From the NCBI GenBank assembly GCA_034429675.1, contig DAOUFX010000528.1, forward strand, positions 1-5,633: a DNA stretch of 5,633 nt, given 5' to 3'. A program made the translations under genes and the position numbers. This document shows, one piece after another, positions 5,584-5,633 of this stretch. Under the pieces are notes generated by a model. That model had not been told where the DNA came from, searched no databases, and worked only from the letters and a program-made list of their open reading frames with translations. Numbering within the stretch: the stretch's first letter is position 1; every line of letters starts with the position of its first letter. The stretch comes from JAKQHY01 sp034429675. GTDB taxonomy: Bacteria; Chloroflexota; Anaerolineae; B4-G1; SLSP01.

Positions 5584-5633
5584 AAATCATGGCCTTGCAG
5601 GCCAAGAATCAAAAGAAAGGAAGGGTTTTCGCG
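5584..5633 (+). other. Right-edge spacer, possible start of a following gene
   Basis: Five bases after the polymerase TGA, an ATG at 5589 opens a frame that stays open for 15 codons to the window edge (MALQAKNQKKGRVFA). Fifteen open codons are expected by chance about half the time, so this is weak support. Alternatively, the purine-rich AAAGGAAGGG at 5616-5625 could be the Shine-Dalgarno of a gene starting just beyond the window. A 6-bp hairpin TGGCCT-TGC-AGGCCA (5590-5604) is present without a T-run, so it is not a convincing terminator. Confidence 0.3.

Overview
The window carries two complete genes on the + strand and almost 800 bases of non-coding DNA packed with short repeats. The first gene (347-2026) encodes a secreted right-handed beta-helix protein of the choice-of-anchor Q type with GGGM-N repeats. 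The second (2416-5583) encodes a 1055-residue C-family DNA polymerase (DnaE, PolIII alpha), with motifs closer to DnaE2/ImuC-like enzymes than to the replicative alpha subunit. I see no RNA genes, CRISPR array or insertion sequence with a transposase.

The likely source is an uncultured or environmental member of the Chloroflexota (Anaerolineae/Caldilineae side). This is an inference. It rests on the beta-helix/choice-of-anchor Q architecture ending in a hydrophobic LLPLVLK tail, a DnaE with DnaE2-type motifs, high G+C in the polymerase gene, and many short palindromic repeats of kinds I associate with that phylum. There is no marker gene in the window that settles it.

Layout: 1-346 is non-coding and relatively A+T-rich, with a perfect 20-bp palindrome, small hairpins, a degenerate direct repeat, and a good Shine-Dalgarno just before the first gene. 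347-2026 is the beta-helix gene, closed by tandem stop codons. 2027-2415 is a patchwork of repeats: a pair of inverted 14-nt REP-like palindromes, a 94-nt imperfect hairpin, and five copies of an 8-bp unit that run almost up to the polymerase start. 2416-5583 is the polymerase gene. 5584-5633 is the start of the next intergenic region, or possibly the first codons of another gene. The two genes are not obviously related in function. The 389-bp gap suggests separate transcription units.

The most notable feature is a 64-bp palindromic repeat (3375-3438) inside the polymerase gene. It is built from 9-bp iterations of ACGGAT on one arm and ATCCGT on the other, and it is read through in frame. It adds about 22 residues of low-complexity peptide (DTD-DTD-STD-KKK-SVQ-SVE-SVS) to the linker between the PHP domain and the palm. 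It resembles an intergenic interspersed repeat that has become coding, comparable in principle to Rickettsia palindromic elements.
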